64,000 nucleotides of DNA from Casuarius casuarius (lineage: Eukaryota; Chordata; Aves; Casuariiformes; Casuariidae): positions 1,907,233-1,971,232 of the forward strand of contig PTFA01000159.1 in the NCBI GenBank assembly GCA_003342895.1, read 5' to 3'. Below the pieces are notes generated by a model. The model was not told where the DNA came from and did no database searches. It worked only from the letters and a program-made list of their open reading frames with translations. Numbering within the stretch: position 1 is the first letter of the stretch; every line of letters begins with the position of its first letter. Both the position numbers and the translations under genes were made by a program. This document shows positions 10,301 through 21,400 of this stretch, one piece after another.

Positions 10301-11080
10301 GGAATGTCGAAGTGGCCCAGAGGAAGCTAGTAAAAGCCTGTGCTGATAGGGGAACTGTTGGGAAGTGTCCAGTAAAGTAAAAATACTGGATTAGGGTATA
10401 ATCTGATTTAATATTTTCATTAATGACCTCGATACCAAAAGTAGGGGTGAACTAATGAATTTTTCTGGTGGTATAAATTTGGGACATATTAGCAATAAAA
10501 ATGTGAATTACCATATTATATAGAAATAATTAGACGACCTTGAGATCAGGAATGATATAAATGTGATGGAACATTCCTGTACAAAATGCAAAGTTATGCA
10601 CTTTGGGACTCTGAACAAGAATTTCAGGCATTAACTACTGCTTCAGTTGGAAGCAGAGGAGAAGCCAGGTCATGTGCATTTGTCAGCTGCAGAATCCTGC
10701 CCACTGGTATGACTTAGCTGCGAAAAAGCTCATTGGGGTCCTAAGCTGTATTAGGTTCTGTACTTAGTGTAGTGATTTCTAGGCTGTGTACAAGGCTCTG
10801 GTATGACCTTATCTAAAATACTGTGTGGCTCTCTGTGTATAATCACTCAGAAATTAATTTAAACTGGAATGAGTGAGAAGAAAGGCAGAATAGACCTAGC
10901 AGCCTACCGTATGAAAGAAAGCTGAATGTGTGGCTTCTTCAGGATGGAGAAACAAAGGTTGAGAGAGCATATGATTGTCATCTACAAATTTAGCAGAGGA
11001 GAAGATGCTAAGGAAGGGGAGGAGGACAGAAGAGCTCTTTGAGCTGAAGTCAGTGTTGGCACAACAGCACTTGCATATCA
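10300..11080 (+). mobile_element. ancient CR1-type LINE, 3' part of ORF2
   Basis: The sense strand carries the region just after the reverse transcriptase core. FNIFINDL (about 10411-10434) is the family's 'FNIFINDLD' block. Then come TGCAAAGTTATGCACTTTGG (10588-10607), matching 'tgcaaagtcctacatctggg', and ACAAGGCTCTGGTATGACCT (10790-10809), matching 'caaggctctggtgagacctcatct', followed by TACTGTGTGGCTCTC. TTGAGAGAGCATATGATTGTCAT (10959 onward) and TGTTGGCACAACAGC (11053-11067) match the later 'gaggggatatgatc' and 'gttggcacaag' segments. All blocks are in order and heavily mutated. It is unrelated to the antisense copy at 7.8-8.5 kb except by family. Confidence 0.7.
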
Positions 11081-13200
11081 GAAAAGAGGAAGGGGGTGCG
11101 GGGGTTTATGATAGCTTTCCTGCAGGAATGTTGGGGCAACTCCTCTAACTTGTTTATAAGATAGAAATTGGTGTGTTTGTTAAAAGTTTGTTAGACCTTA
11201 TCGTATAGGATAGCACATAACTGCATGCAGATGATTGCAGATACGCTTCTTACTCCTGTACTCCAAATTTCATTCTGGAGACCTGCATTTTCTCTATGCC
11301 AAATCTTACTCTCTGCTTGCTTCCTCCCATCTTCAGAGTTACACAGATATATTTTACATATTTTATTTGCCTTGCTTACTTATTCAGAAGAAAAAAAATC
11401 CTCCGATAAAGACTACTATCCAGGTGAGATCTGACCAATGCCTGCTGCCTGTCTGGTCCTTAACATAGCAGAATGCCAGTATGTGGAAAGCTTTGATGTC
11501 TTAGTGCTCAACAGGCACAAAGTAGGATTAGGAAGACTGGAGTTTTGGGATTCTTGAGGGATAAGACAGGCAATGATGGAAGAGAACCTGTACAAAAAAG
11601 AGACCAAGATGTGGTATTCAGCCTGGTATTTAAAAAAAATCCGAACCAAGCTCTGCTTTCTTGGTGTTTCTGTTCCAGCTGCCTCTACTTCATGCAACAT
11701 ACCAAGATGGTTTCAAAGGTACAGAACCTAACATCCAGAGGTCATACTCTACTTGACATTTCTAAATATACAGTAGAGCTATCTCAGACCTTTGTAGAAG
11801 ACTTGAGCACAAAGCCCTTCAGCTCAGCTTCTGCACGTGAGCTGGCCACTTTTTCCTGGGAGGCAAGTTTGGATACCTCAGAAAGGGGACAAAGCTTTCT
11901 GCACTTCACTCAGCCATGCAGCACCATATGCAGGAGTTGTACTCATCATGTCACCAGCTTTTCTGCTTTTTCTGCTAAGAAATTATCCTTCACACTGAGA
12001 CTTGCTTTTCAGTTCACAAACAGGAGGAGGGAGATTCACTAAAGCTTTGAAGCAGAATTTAAAACTAACACTATTCAATAACTAGGAACTCTGATGTTTT
12101 TGTGTAACATCAGAGAGAAGCTTCTTGGATTAACATTAAAATAAGTGCATAACGTAGATATTGTTTTCCTGGCCATACAGAGACTACTGCCATATGCTCA
12201 CAGTCAGAAATGGCATGAGGTACTATTCATAATGGCTTTTATTTATGACAGTTTCTGGGACCCAGGGTTCTACTATGAAGACTCAGCAGGTTTCCACAGC
12301 TCAGATATGAGTCGACCTAATTCTGATTCATGCAGACTGTTCCAATAGTTGAGAGCAACAGCAAATAGTAAAGATACTGCTGATAAGTTACAGATAGAAA
12401 AATATAAAAGCAATATAACAATTATAGTTGTTACAGTCAGAATCAATATGGGAAAATAGGGGAAGTTCAAAAAAGAGCAGGGGGATAAAAGCCACCACGA
12501 TTAGTAGTAAATGTGTAGTGCTTATCACAGAAGAGTCAGATACTTGGATACTATGCAGTAGTACAAAAGAATGCAGAAGAAATGCTGCCAGGGGATAAAC
12601 TATGTATACTTAAGGCTAAGTGTCTTGCAGGGGCAGGAGTGGTTTACAAGAATATTGGCTATGGCATCACATTCAGCTCTGTGCCTTGTACCTCTCCTCC
12701 CTGATCCACTTTTTGCTCCTGTGTTTCTTCCAGTCAATTGCAAATCCCGTAGTCCAAAAGGCAGAGACTGCAAGAAGAGGTTTTGGGCTTCTGAAGCAGA
12801 GTGCCTGCTCCATGCTTTGCTACATTACAGAAAGCAAAACAACCCATTCAGATCTATGTTTGAATGCACATCAGCCCTTACTACCTTCACTATCTGTGCA
12901 TGTGGCAAAGAAGTATTTGTTGTTTCAGCCAAGGATTCAACAAGCTCAATCTAGACTTACAGGTATTTCTTTACAGGAAGAAAATTGCAGCTTCTCAGGA
13001 GTTAGAGCTAGGGGAAATGAAGGAGCTCTGTCTCCATATGTGATGGCATTCCCTGTCAGCAGGACAAAGACTGAGGGGGTAACGAGAGAATATGATGCTC
13101 AAGGAAAGTACATGTGGACTCCTGAATACTTTCTCAATTCGTTTAAAAAATTCTAAGAAACCTTTTGTTGTTAATATGTTTAACATGATTTTACCTATGC
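11081..13200 (+). other. cluster of long overlapping frames, product unknown
   Basis: Three + strand frames of 165 codons (11545-12042), 127 codons (12571-12954) and 178 codons (12620-13156) lie close together, the last two overlapping in different frames. A strong acceptor ends at 12733 (TGTTTCTTCCAG) and both overlapping frames read through it. Donors follow at 12962/12963 (TTACAG|GTATTT) and, in the first frame, at 11719/11720 (AAAG|GTACAG) after an acceptor at 11678. No product is recognised and the two overlapping frames cannot both be coding. Each length is near chance for this window, so I do not call a gene. Confidence 0.15.
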
Positions 13201-16200
13201 TCAACTATTTTTGGCTGTTTAGTTGATTAATTGCTTATCTGGGGGAGGAGAAACCATAGATCACAACCAACAACTTGCTCAGAAGCCACATGAGGTTGCT
13301 TGAAACTACAGGAAATTTAAATGTAAAACTCTTCCATAATTATGCTGCCCACATGTCAGTCCATGTTCTGTTCCTTCTCTTCCCAAGTGGCTGACTTTTG
13401 TCTATGACAAGGAAAGACTCATCTGTGCCTAGTGCTGGCCTGAGGTTTCCGGAGAAAGTCAGTGAGGTGCTTCCCTGGGCTGAACTCCAAATGCCCCCAA
13501 TTTGTAAAAAAGCTACTGTTCATTTCCTTAAGTGCTCTTACCTGAGGAAGTGAAGCCAAGATATGTCTTTCACTCAGAGCAGATGAATTCAAATGGCAAC
13601 AGCATTATCTTAGCAGTCAAGTGGACATAAACCTTTTCCTTCCCACCTCAACCTAAATGAAAACACTAAATGCGTTTGACATGTGCCCTCCTTCACTGCA
13701 GCACTCAAATCTTTCAACCCCAGATGCAGGGGATGCCATGCACCCAGGCAGAAGTCGTAGCGCTTCACTCACTACATTGGATATGTGTTAACTGTGGGAT
13801 CCAGATGCCTGCCCTGCCCACAGCTTGACTCCATGCTAAGACAAGATCTGTGTCTGCAATATCCCTTCTGCACAGCTGACTTCCAAGGGGAAAAAAAGCT
13901 ATGCACACATGCAGGAAGGGAGTCATGGTGCACTCTCAACAGGTCCAAAAGACCTCCCTACAGTTTGGAGGTGGTTATTGACAGCCCTTGCCTGTCAGAA
14001 ACTGGCCATCAATAGCGTAAGCCTCTATTTCGAAGAGGGGGCAAAATGGAAATGGGTCTTTACTTTTATTCTCAAGTAGGTATTTGAGCAGAAGCAGGAA
14101 GCAGGTAGATATTCATGCTTGCTTTTCTGTCTCACATGTGTAACTTTGCCAGGTTTGGTACTGACAGTTTTTCTCACTGCCGTCCTTGGAGCTGCAGGGT
14201 AATTAGTTACAAAGATCTCAGTTTGACTCCTGGACTACTGCAGCACTTGCTTAATAATAAGTTGTTGCTTCCGTTGAGCTTGCAGCAAGACCAGAATTTA
14301 GCAATGGCTCTTGAAAGGCGAAATGGTGTGTCTTTTTAATGGATGGTCAAATTTAGTGGAGCTCAACCTGATGTGGCATTTCACTGCAATGCAATCATGA
14401 TAGCCAAAAATGCATTTTATCTTTTTTATCTGCCATGAAAAGTAAACTTTGATGGTGATAAATCACAGGTGCCTAATTTCATAAATTCATCACTGAATTT
14501 GTGGGTGACCTGAAGGGATGGAAATAAAACAGAAATGTTTCTGGGTGTTTAGAATCTACATGATTGACTGCTATCTGCAGAGTCATTGTTCCACCTGCAG
14601 TAAATGTCTGTACAGTCAAATGGAATTGAACGTGAATTGTTTAAAAAAAAAAACAGGATGCATACAGACATTTTGGCTCAGCTCTGCGGCAATGTCACTG
14701 CTTTTTTTTTCACAGTGTGCTGCAAAGCGAGGTTTAAACCCCACTGATTTCAGGAGCAGAACGAGGTCTTGTAGAGGCTTGCAACTGTATTGCCACATAA
14801 CTCATATTATGGAATCTCCGGTCTATATACCAGCACAAACTATATATTATTATATATAGTGTGTTTTACTGTTGCCTTAGAAATGCTTGAAATAAAGGAT
14901 AACATTATTAGCTCCTTTTTATAATTGCAAGTAAACTAGAAAAAAGAGACTAGTATCTAGAAGTCTGGTAGTTAATCGTTGGAAGCCAAATTCAGAGAAT
15001 TAAGTAGTAAAAACTCTGGACTACGTTCTCCCCTACAAGTAGGCAGCAGATGCCACTTCAAATGTCTCCTCTGGAGACACCATTCCTTGAATACTGGGTG
15101 AGTGAAATTGCTGATTCCTCTTCACCTGCCTTAAGGTGCAAGCTCTGCCAGATGAGAAGAGGCAGAAAAGCAGCCCTGTGGCCACCCCAGTTCCTTTGCC
15201 TTGGCCTCCCAATGCTTACCAAGCAAAGATAAAGAAATGCCAGGTGCTCTCTTTTTACTCCAGGCAAACCTGGCTGGCAGGGCTGCCTTCAGACAGGGCC
15301 GTGCCAGGATTGCCCCATGGCTAGGAAGCATTTTTTGTCCCACACTGTGGGCCAGAGTGTAAAAACTATACCTTGGGCTCAATCTGCATACTTCAAACAC
15401 CCAAAATCCCCACTGCTTTACCAGGGAGGATTATACATTTTTCAAGAAGTGAGCAAGTGTGCTTTCACAGAAAAATATTTCCATGGCTACAGATCCTTCT
15501 CATGCAGTGGAATGGCTTAGGCAACTCAGCTCGGAGACAGCTGATAAAATGAAAGGAGGTAATTAGATGAAAGGATGCCTGGATGTTTGATGTCAGATTT
15601 GTTTTTTTCACCTGAGACTCTTGAGAACTGTCTCAGATGGCCAAAGATGATGTCAAGGTTTGTATTTTACATGAAGATTGCACTCGGTTTTCCGTCCTGT
15701 AGGTCTTTGAGGCTTCAATGTGCACAGGAGTGGTCCTTGTGTAGTTTTATAGTTGCAGTTGGTTCCATATGCTGTTGTGTGTTCAGATCTCACATGTAAG
15801 AAATTGTATCTGTTATCCAAATGAAATTTTGAGGTATGTTGCAGGTATGGGTATGAAGCTATGAAATCATAGCGCATCTGGATGCTAAATACCAAAAGAT
15901 ATTTATCTCCTTTTGCAATACTTCTGTAATGTGAAGTGCTAGAATTTAGGTCTCTCTGGTGTTAACAGAAGACGATGATGCAGGGGATAGCTGGCAGATA
16001 GCTTTTGTCTCTTGGATGCATCCCTAGACTTTCGTATTTTCTCTGAGATTTTCTCTGAGATCGGGGCCATACCTGAGTGACATAAAATTCTGTCTTCTCC
16101 ACCTAAGTTAAAATATAGATTATTAATAGGCTAAATATACTGAATATAGAGGGATATTAGTTCTAAAATACTAGTCTATTAGAAGTTTTTAAATACATAC

Positions 16201-18100
16201 TGTAAATGGGATCTGAATTTTTTTTTAAGTACTGTGCCAAAGTCTTGCTCTTTTTGGTTTATCTTTGATCATTTATTTAGCCACATGTAGTATGTGAGTA
16301 GGAGGAGGCACTCAGAATTTCTGTTCATCCTTAAAATCCTGTCAAATATTTTTTAAATACTTATGATTATTTCCCTCATAATTTTAAGCACTTCCAGTTT
16401 TTAAATAAAATACTGCCATTACAATGAGCCTAGGATGAGTTTCCACTCGTTTAATGAGGTGATCACATTTCTTAAGGATTGGACACTAGTGTGACACGTA
16501 TTTGTAACTTAAAAAAAGATCTGGCAAGCTAGAAAGAAATTCTGTGTTAATCGAAGGACAGCTTCAGTAAAGTTAAAATGAAAAAATCCTTCTAATGATG
16601 TATGTATGAACCAAAACAGATGGCAAAGACATTTCACCAGCATCCTTTAAGTATGAGTAAGTAAATGTGACAATATTAATTTGGGTGAAAGGACATGATT
16701 AGTACCCTTTGACTTTTTTATAACAGCTGAATCTAATGTGTCCTATTTATATGACTGTGAAGAGCTTCCAGTCACATTGTAATGATTTCTAAGGGCCAAT
16801 TTGAACAAGATTGCACTATGAGTGTCAAGTTGACAAGCTCACATCCTCTCCTTGATGTGAAGTGCTAAGTTCATAAAGATGTCAGTGTGTTGTCTTGCCA
16901 AGTCTCCCAGCTGGAGAGTAATAATGAGTAATAGTCATGAGACTTCAGATCCAACTTCAGATCAGTCCAAGCATTCCAGGTCTTGCACAGGGAAAACTCC
17001 TGTGACACAAGTGAGTAACGTTCAGATAAGTTAGGTTCGATGGCGTTGTCAGAACTGATTTCATACTGAGATACATTGCTGGAAGGACATGGAAAATGCA
17101 CACTTGTTCTTCAAATGAAATAATATTCCTGGGTACATTCAGTGGAAGTTTTGCCTCGGCCAGTAAAACAGCATGAACTCAAGGCAACTTCAGGCTGTTT
17201 CAAGAGATGTGCATACACTATCACATATAATAATATCTATATCTCCAGCTCAGTACTAACATTCTCCTATTTTTCTTACAATATTAATCTTAGCTGTGAT
17301 CAGCAGAGAGTATGTGAACTGGAGCCCCCTTGATTAAAATGAGAGAAGAAAGAAGGCACAAATGTTGATATGCTTCAAAAATTATTGCTACTTAATCTGA
17401 AAGTGCTTCCTCTCTTCTTGGTCTAATTAAAACTGAGTCTGACTTTCAAGGCACATTGCAAAATTCCATCTTTCCCCCTGCAAACAGCCCCTGAAATGAG
17501 TGAGGCAGGAGGGAAGTGAGAATTAAAAGGGTATGGAATTGTTTAAAACGGGTGATTGAGTTCACATGTGGTGTGATATCTTTAACTTGTATGACTGCAT
17601 TTGAGATGCATTCTGGAATTATGTTGGGAGTGCCTAGAGCATCTGGATAGGACCCCTCTTAATAGCGCTTCTGTATGTCTAATGAATCAGTCAATCAACA
17701 CCAGTTCAAAGAGCTGTGTTTTTGAATGCAAGCCAAAATTTTTTTTTCTGTCATGGGCTTTTTCTGTATGAAATTGTTGCCCATATTTTAATTTATACTT
17801 GCTAAAATATATATTCTTTTGAAGTGTGTACCTTTCAATAGACAGCTTGAAAGCTGCCACCAGGCTTACCTCTCACTGAGATGCTGCCTTCTAAGTGGAG
17901 GAAATTGTCCAGCTTGTCAATGCCAAACTAAACGGCAAAGCTCCATTTTATTCTTTACCTGTAAATGTAGCTAATTTAAGTTCTGAGTGAGACTCTTGTC
18001 TCCCTTTGGTGGTGGCTATAAAATGTTTGAGCTGTTCCACGTCACACTCACAGTGCCCAGAAAAGAACCTTTGACTACCACAGTATAGTTATCTCTCATT
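13201..18100. other. mostly featureless; GC-richer patch at 15.04-15.34 kb
   Basis: The patch at 15040-15340 has open frames on both strands and a GTGAGT donor at 15098. One frame (15136-15240) reads VQALPDEKRQKSSPVATPVP and looks protein-like, but it is only 38 bases from that donor, too near to be spliced to it. Elsewhere I see a 12-base direct duplication at 16037-16060 and nothing else. Confidence 0.3.
16037..16060. repeat. 12-bp tandem duplication
   Basis: Two identical, adjacent copies of TTTTCTCTGAGA. Confidence 0.9.
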
Positions 18101-18102
18101 CC

Positions 18103-18402
18103 TTATCCACAAAAGAACATATTGGTAGCTTTATCCATGGTAATTAGGCCAATGTGAGTCATCCTCAGATCTCCCAGGGTGACCATGTCAAACGCACTGC
18201 TGGCCTGTGGTCCAAAGGCTCTCGTCTGTCGATGAGAGCTAAGCAGAGAACCTGGCACCCGCCAATGTCCTTGTACTCCTTGTGAGAACTCATTAAAGAT
18301 CCCTCTGGCTCCCAGTCCTCCCTTTTGGGATCCTGAGGAAGGTAAAAGGGCCACAGAAATAGGGAGCTGCTTCTGGCTGGGCAGTCTCTCGTGAGTCAGC
18401 AT
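18103..18402 (-). CDS. candidate 99-codon small ORF
   Basis: The frame starts at an ATG and runs 99 codons to TAA. Codon choice is unusually GC-ended for the surroundings (for example CTG, CAG, GCC, ACC and ATG recur), and the frame lacks the low-complexity look of random AT-rich frames. It begins MLTHERLPSQKQLPISVALL and contains no obvious signal peptide, membrane helix or domain. The sequence around the ATG (AAGTAAATGC) gives G at -3. No function is recognised. Since GC-richer DNA has fewer stops, the length alone proves little. It could equally be a conserved non-coding regulatory patch (see the flanking AP-1 sites). Confidence 0.22.
   Translation of the reverse strand: MLTHERLPSQKQLPISVALLPSSGSQKGGLGARGIFNEFSQGVQGHWRVPGSLLSSHRQTRAFGPQASSAFDMVTLGDLRMTHIGLITMDKATNMFFCG
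18155..18161. promoter_or_regulatory. AP-1 site (TGAGTCA)
   Basis: An exact consensus for Fos/Jun dimers, about 240 bases from a second copy at 18392. Confidence 0.4.
18392..18401. promoter_or_regulatory. AP-1 / half Maf site (TGAGTCAGCA)
   Basis: The AP-1 core continues into the GCA of a Maf recognition element half (full element TGCTGAGTCAGCA). Together with 18155-18161 it brackets the 99-codon frame. Confidence 0.42.
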
Positions 18403-21400
18403 TTACTTTCCTCCTCTTGTTTTAAATTCCCACATTTCAGCTTCTTGCTTTCCTGGATGTGTTCAACACAAGCCAGCTGTGCTTACCTAAGTGGCCCTTT
18501 GAAACCAGAGCACCTGGCTGCCTGTCAGTCTTGAGTGTATTTATCCTCAGAGTACATCCGGGAGGTGAAGTGCTAGTCCCACCAATCCATGGGAGAGGAA
18601 GTAAGGAAGAAGATACATAGGGTAAGATATATAAGGGGCTAAACTGGGATACTCAGAGCTTTGGTGCCTAAAGGAATGGTGTCCTCAGTCCTTCATGTAA
18701 CAGTGCTGTTTGCATATGGGAAAGGCAATTTGATCCGGAATATGTCCATATGCTGAAATTGTGGGTTAACTAAGGATACCCAAACACTTAAGCAGTTGGC
18801 TGGGGCTTTTGCTGGTCACCTTGTAGCTCTGAGATGCCTGGGGAGTCAAGTCTAAAGCCTTATATTTGTACTCTAACTCTAGACCATCTTGAATGTAGCC
18901 AAGAACTTAGTCTGGTTAAGGCCTTTGAGTGCTGTATGAATATTTATTCCTAATTTCAGTAATGGATGATGTTATTTCTCTTCACAGTTTTTTTCCCTCA
19001 CTCTGGGCCAGTCTGTTTTTTGTGTAGCTTCTGGACTTTTGCTGGAGCATACAAACTGGGTAATTAATATATGATCTTTGACACAATTCCAATAACACAT
19101 TGAGGATTCTTGTCTAATTTGCTGGAGAGGTGTTAAAAACAGGAATAAGTGTGAACCAGTTAACCAAAAGGCATGATTACTTGTCCTCATACAGACCTCG
19201 AATTAAAATACTGAACATTATTTCACTTGAATGTGTTTCCCTCAGTTTATTTGTTAAACATTTCATGAGAATAACTTTGATAAGCTGGGCTGGTGAGTTA
19301 TGAAAATGGAAGTTTCATTGCTGTCTTGGTCCCAGAAGACAGTATCTTTATTACCTTTTGGGTTCAGATTCTGGGCATATTATTATGTTTAAAACCATAG
19401 ATCAAGCAGAAAGGCAATAGGTTTTATGTAAAGCATGCTTCTTTTAAAAGATGCAAGAAGCAGAACTGCTTTTCTTCATATGGGTATGAAAGCCCATTAG
19501 AAAAATTGGAATGATTCCCTTTCTGTGCATTAAACCCTTGCTGCACCTTTGTATGATACTTCATGCCAGAAGACTCACATTTATGATACCTATAAGTTTT
19601 CTAAACCACCTGCATTAAAGTAGTTATGCTAACCAACATATGCAGTGTCAATCTTTATGGTCTTGTTAGAATAAGAATCGGGGGGGAGAAGCCCTATTAG
19701 TTAGCATGTAAGCGGGAATGATGAATTCTTCCCTCCCTGATATCACTCTGTAACCCTATTGTGTGGCCATTTGAGAGAGCACTGGAAGAATATACATGCA
19801 CTAAATCCATCGGTACCTTATGAGGCATTGACTTCCTAATGGAAACTATTTTTAACATGAACAAAGGCTAATCTGTAACTTACATACTTGGGAAAAATCA
19901 GTCAATAAACATGCCTGTGACAATGGGATTTTTGACAAGGAGCACTGCAAAATCTTATTTACCTCCTCTCTACAGCCAACAAAAATACACCAGAGAAACT
20001 GTTACTTTTGATGTAGACATACAGCTTAAAAAACACTCAAACGGCTGGTGCAGGCATTGGCTACAGAGGATAAAAAGGAAAACTGGATTAGCTAAAAATA
20101 GTTATATTAAAAATCAGTGTATTTTCTTCCTCAAGGAGGGCAGAAAAAGACCAACTCTAATCTTGGACTAGAAGACTACAGGTAGAAAAGTTCAGGTCTT
20201 GCCCTTCTCATTTTTGAAAGGCACTTTTCTAGTTCAAAGGGGCTTTGGTTTAGCTTTAGGGGAAATATCAAGGATTATAATTGGAAGACTTTTCTAGGTT
20301 TTCCTAGCTGGATCTCAGAAACACGGTATGTATTTAACAAAACCACACACACAAAAAAGAACAGAGCAACTTTGAAATAAACCTTTCATTCCTATTGCTG
20401 CCATACAGCCTAAACTGTCACTGTACATTTTCCCTGAGAGGGAGGAGTATGGAACAGGGAATGAAAGGTATAGGAGAAAAAGAAAAGTGTGAGATTAAAA
20501 ATAAATCAAAAATGGAAGGCATGTTGAGAGAGGTGAATTTATGCCAGCTCCTAAATTTTCCTCTTAAAATGATATGTCTGAAAGATTCGTCAGTATTCCT
20601 TTGTAATGGGATATTTCAGAGATTAATTGCAATGAAGTGAATTAGAATTATTTGTGAAGATCATGATAGGATGGACATCTGGAACAGCTGGTGTTAATGA
20701 TCTGCCTGCCCATTCTGTGCTTTGACCCTTCCCTCCCTGAAAGTCATAGGAAATGAAATCCTCGACATACTGAAGTCAGGGGAGCAGACTGACTGACTTT
20801 AGCGACTTCCCAGGTAGAATTTCAACCTGAGAAATGTGTTTTGGACATTAGTGATTGTGTAAACATTTGTGCCTACGTTCCAGGTTTCGGTGGGGGGAAG
20901 CTGTTGACTTTTGTTTTGTGTTTTCCTTAAGCAAATAGTGTCTTTTCCTGATCTCACCTTTCCTTGGTACGTACTCCATATTACACATGCCTGATTAAAT
21001 ATAGTCTTCTGGGTATATGCACATTAAATATTGAGGAGGAAACATTTCAGTAATTTTATAGTTAGAGTATATTAAAACAATAAAGAACACACCTTCTTTA
21101 TATACCTTCCTAAGCCAGAAACTCTTGTTTGAAAACAAACCAGGCATTTTAAACAAATGTTTTAGCTTAAACCCTTTGCAATTATTGTATTTTTAGAATC
21201 CTAGAAGAGTCTTGCTATTTTTTAGAGTTACTTCGGATTGTAACAAAAGGTAAGACACGTGAGTCATTTTAATCATTTAATCATTTAATAATTCCCGAAT
21301 GTTATTAGCCATCACTAATTATTATTATCTAATTATCTAAATATCACTAATTATCACATAACTATTAGCCATCAACTAGAACCACTTATTCACCCTGTAC

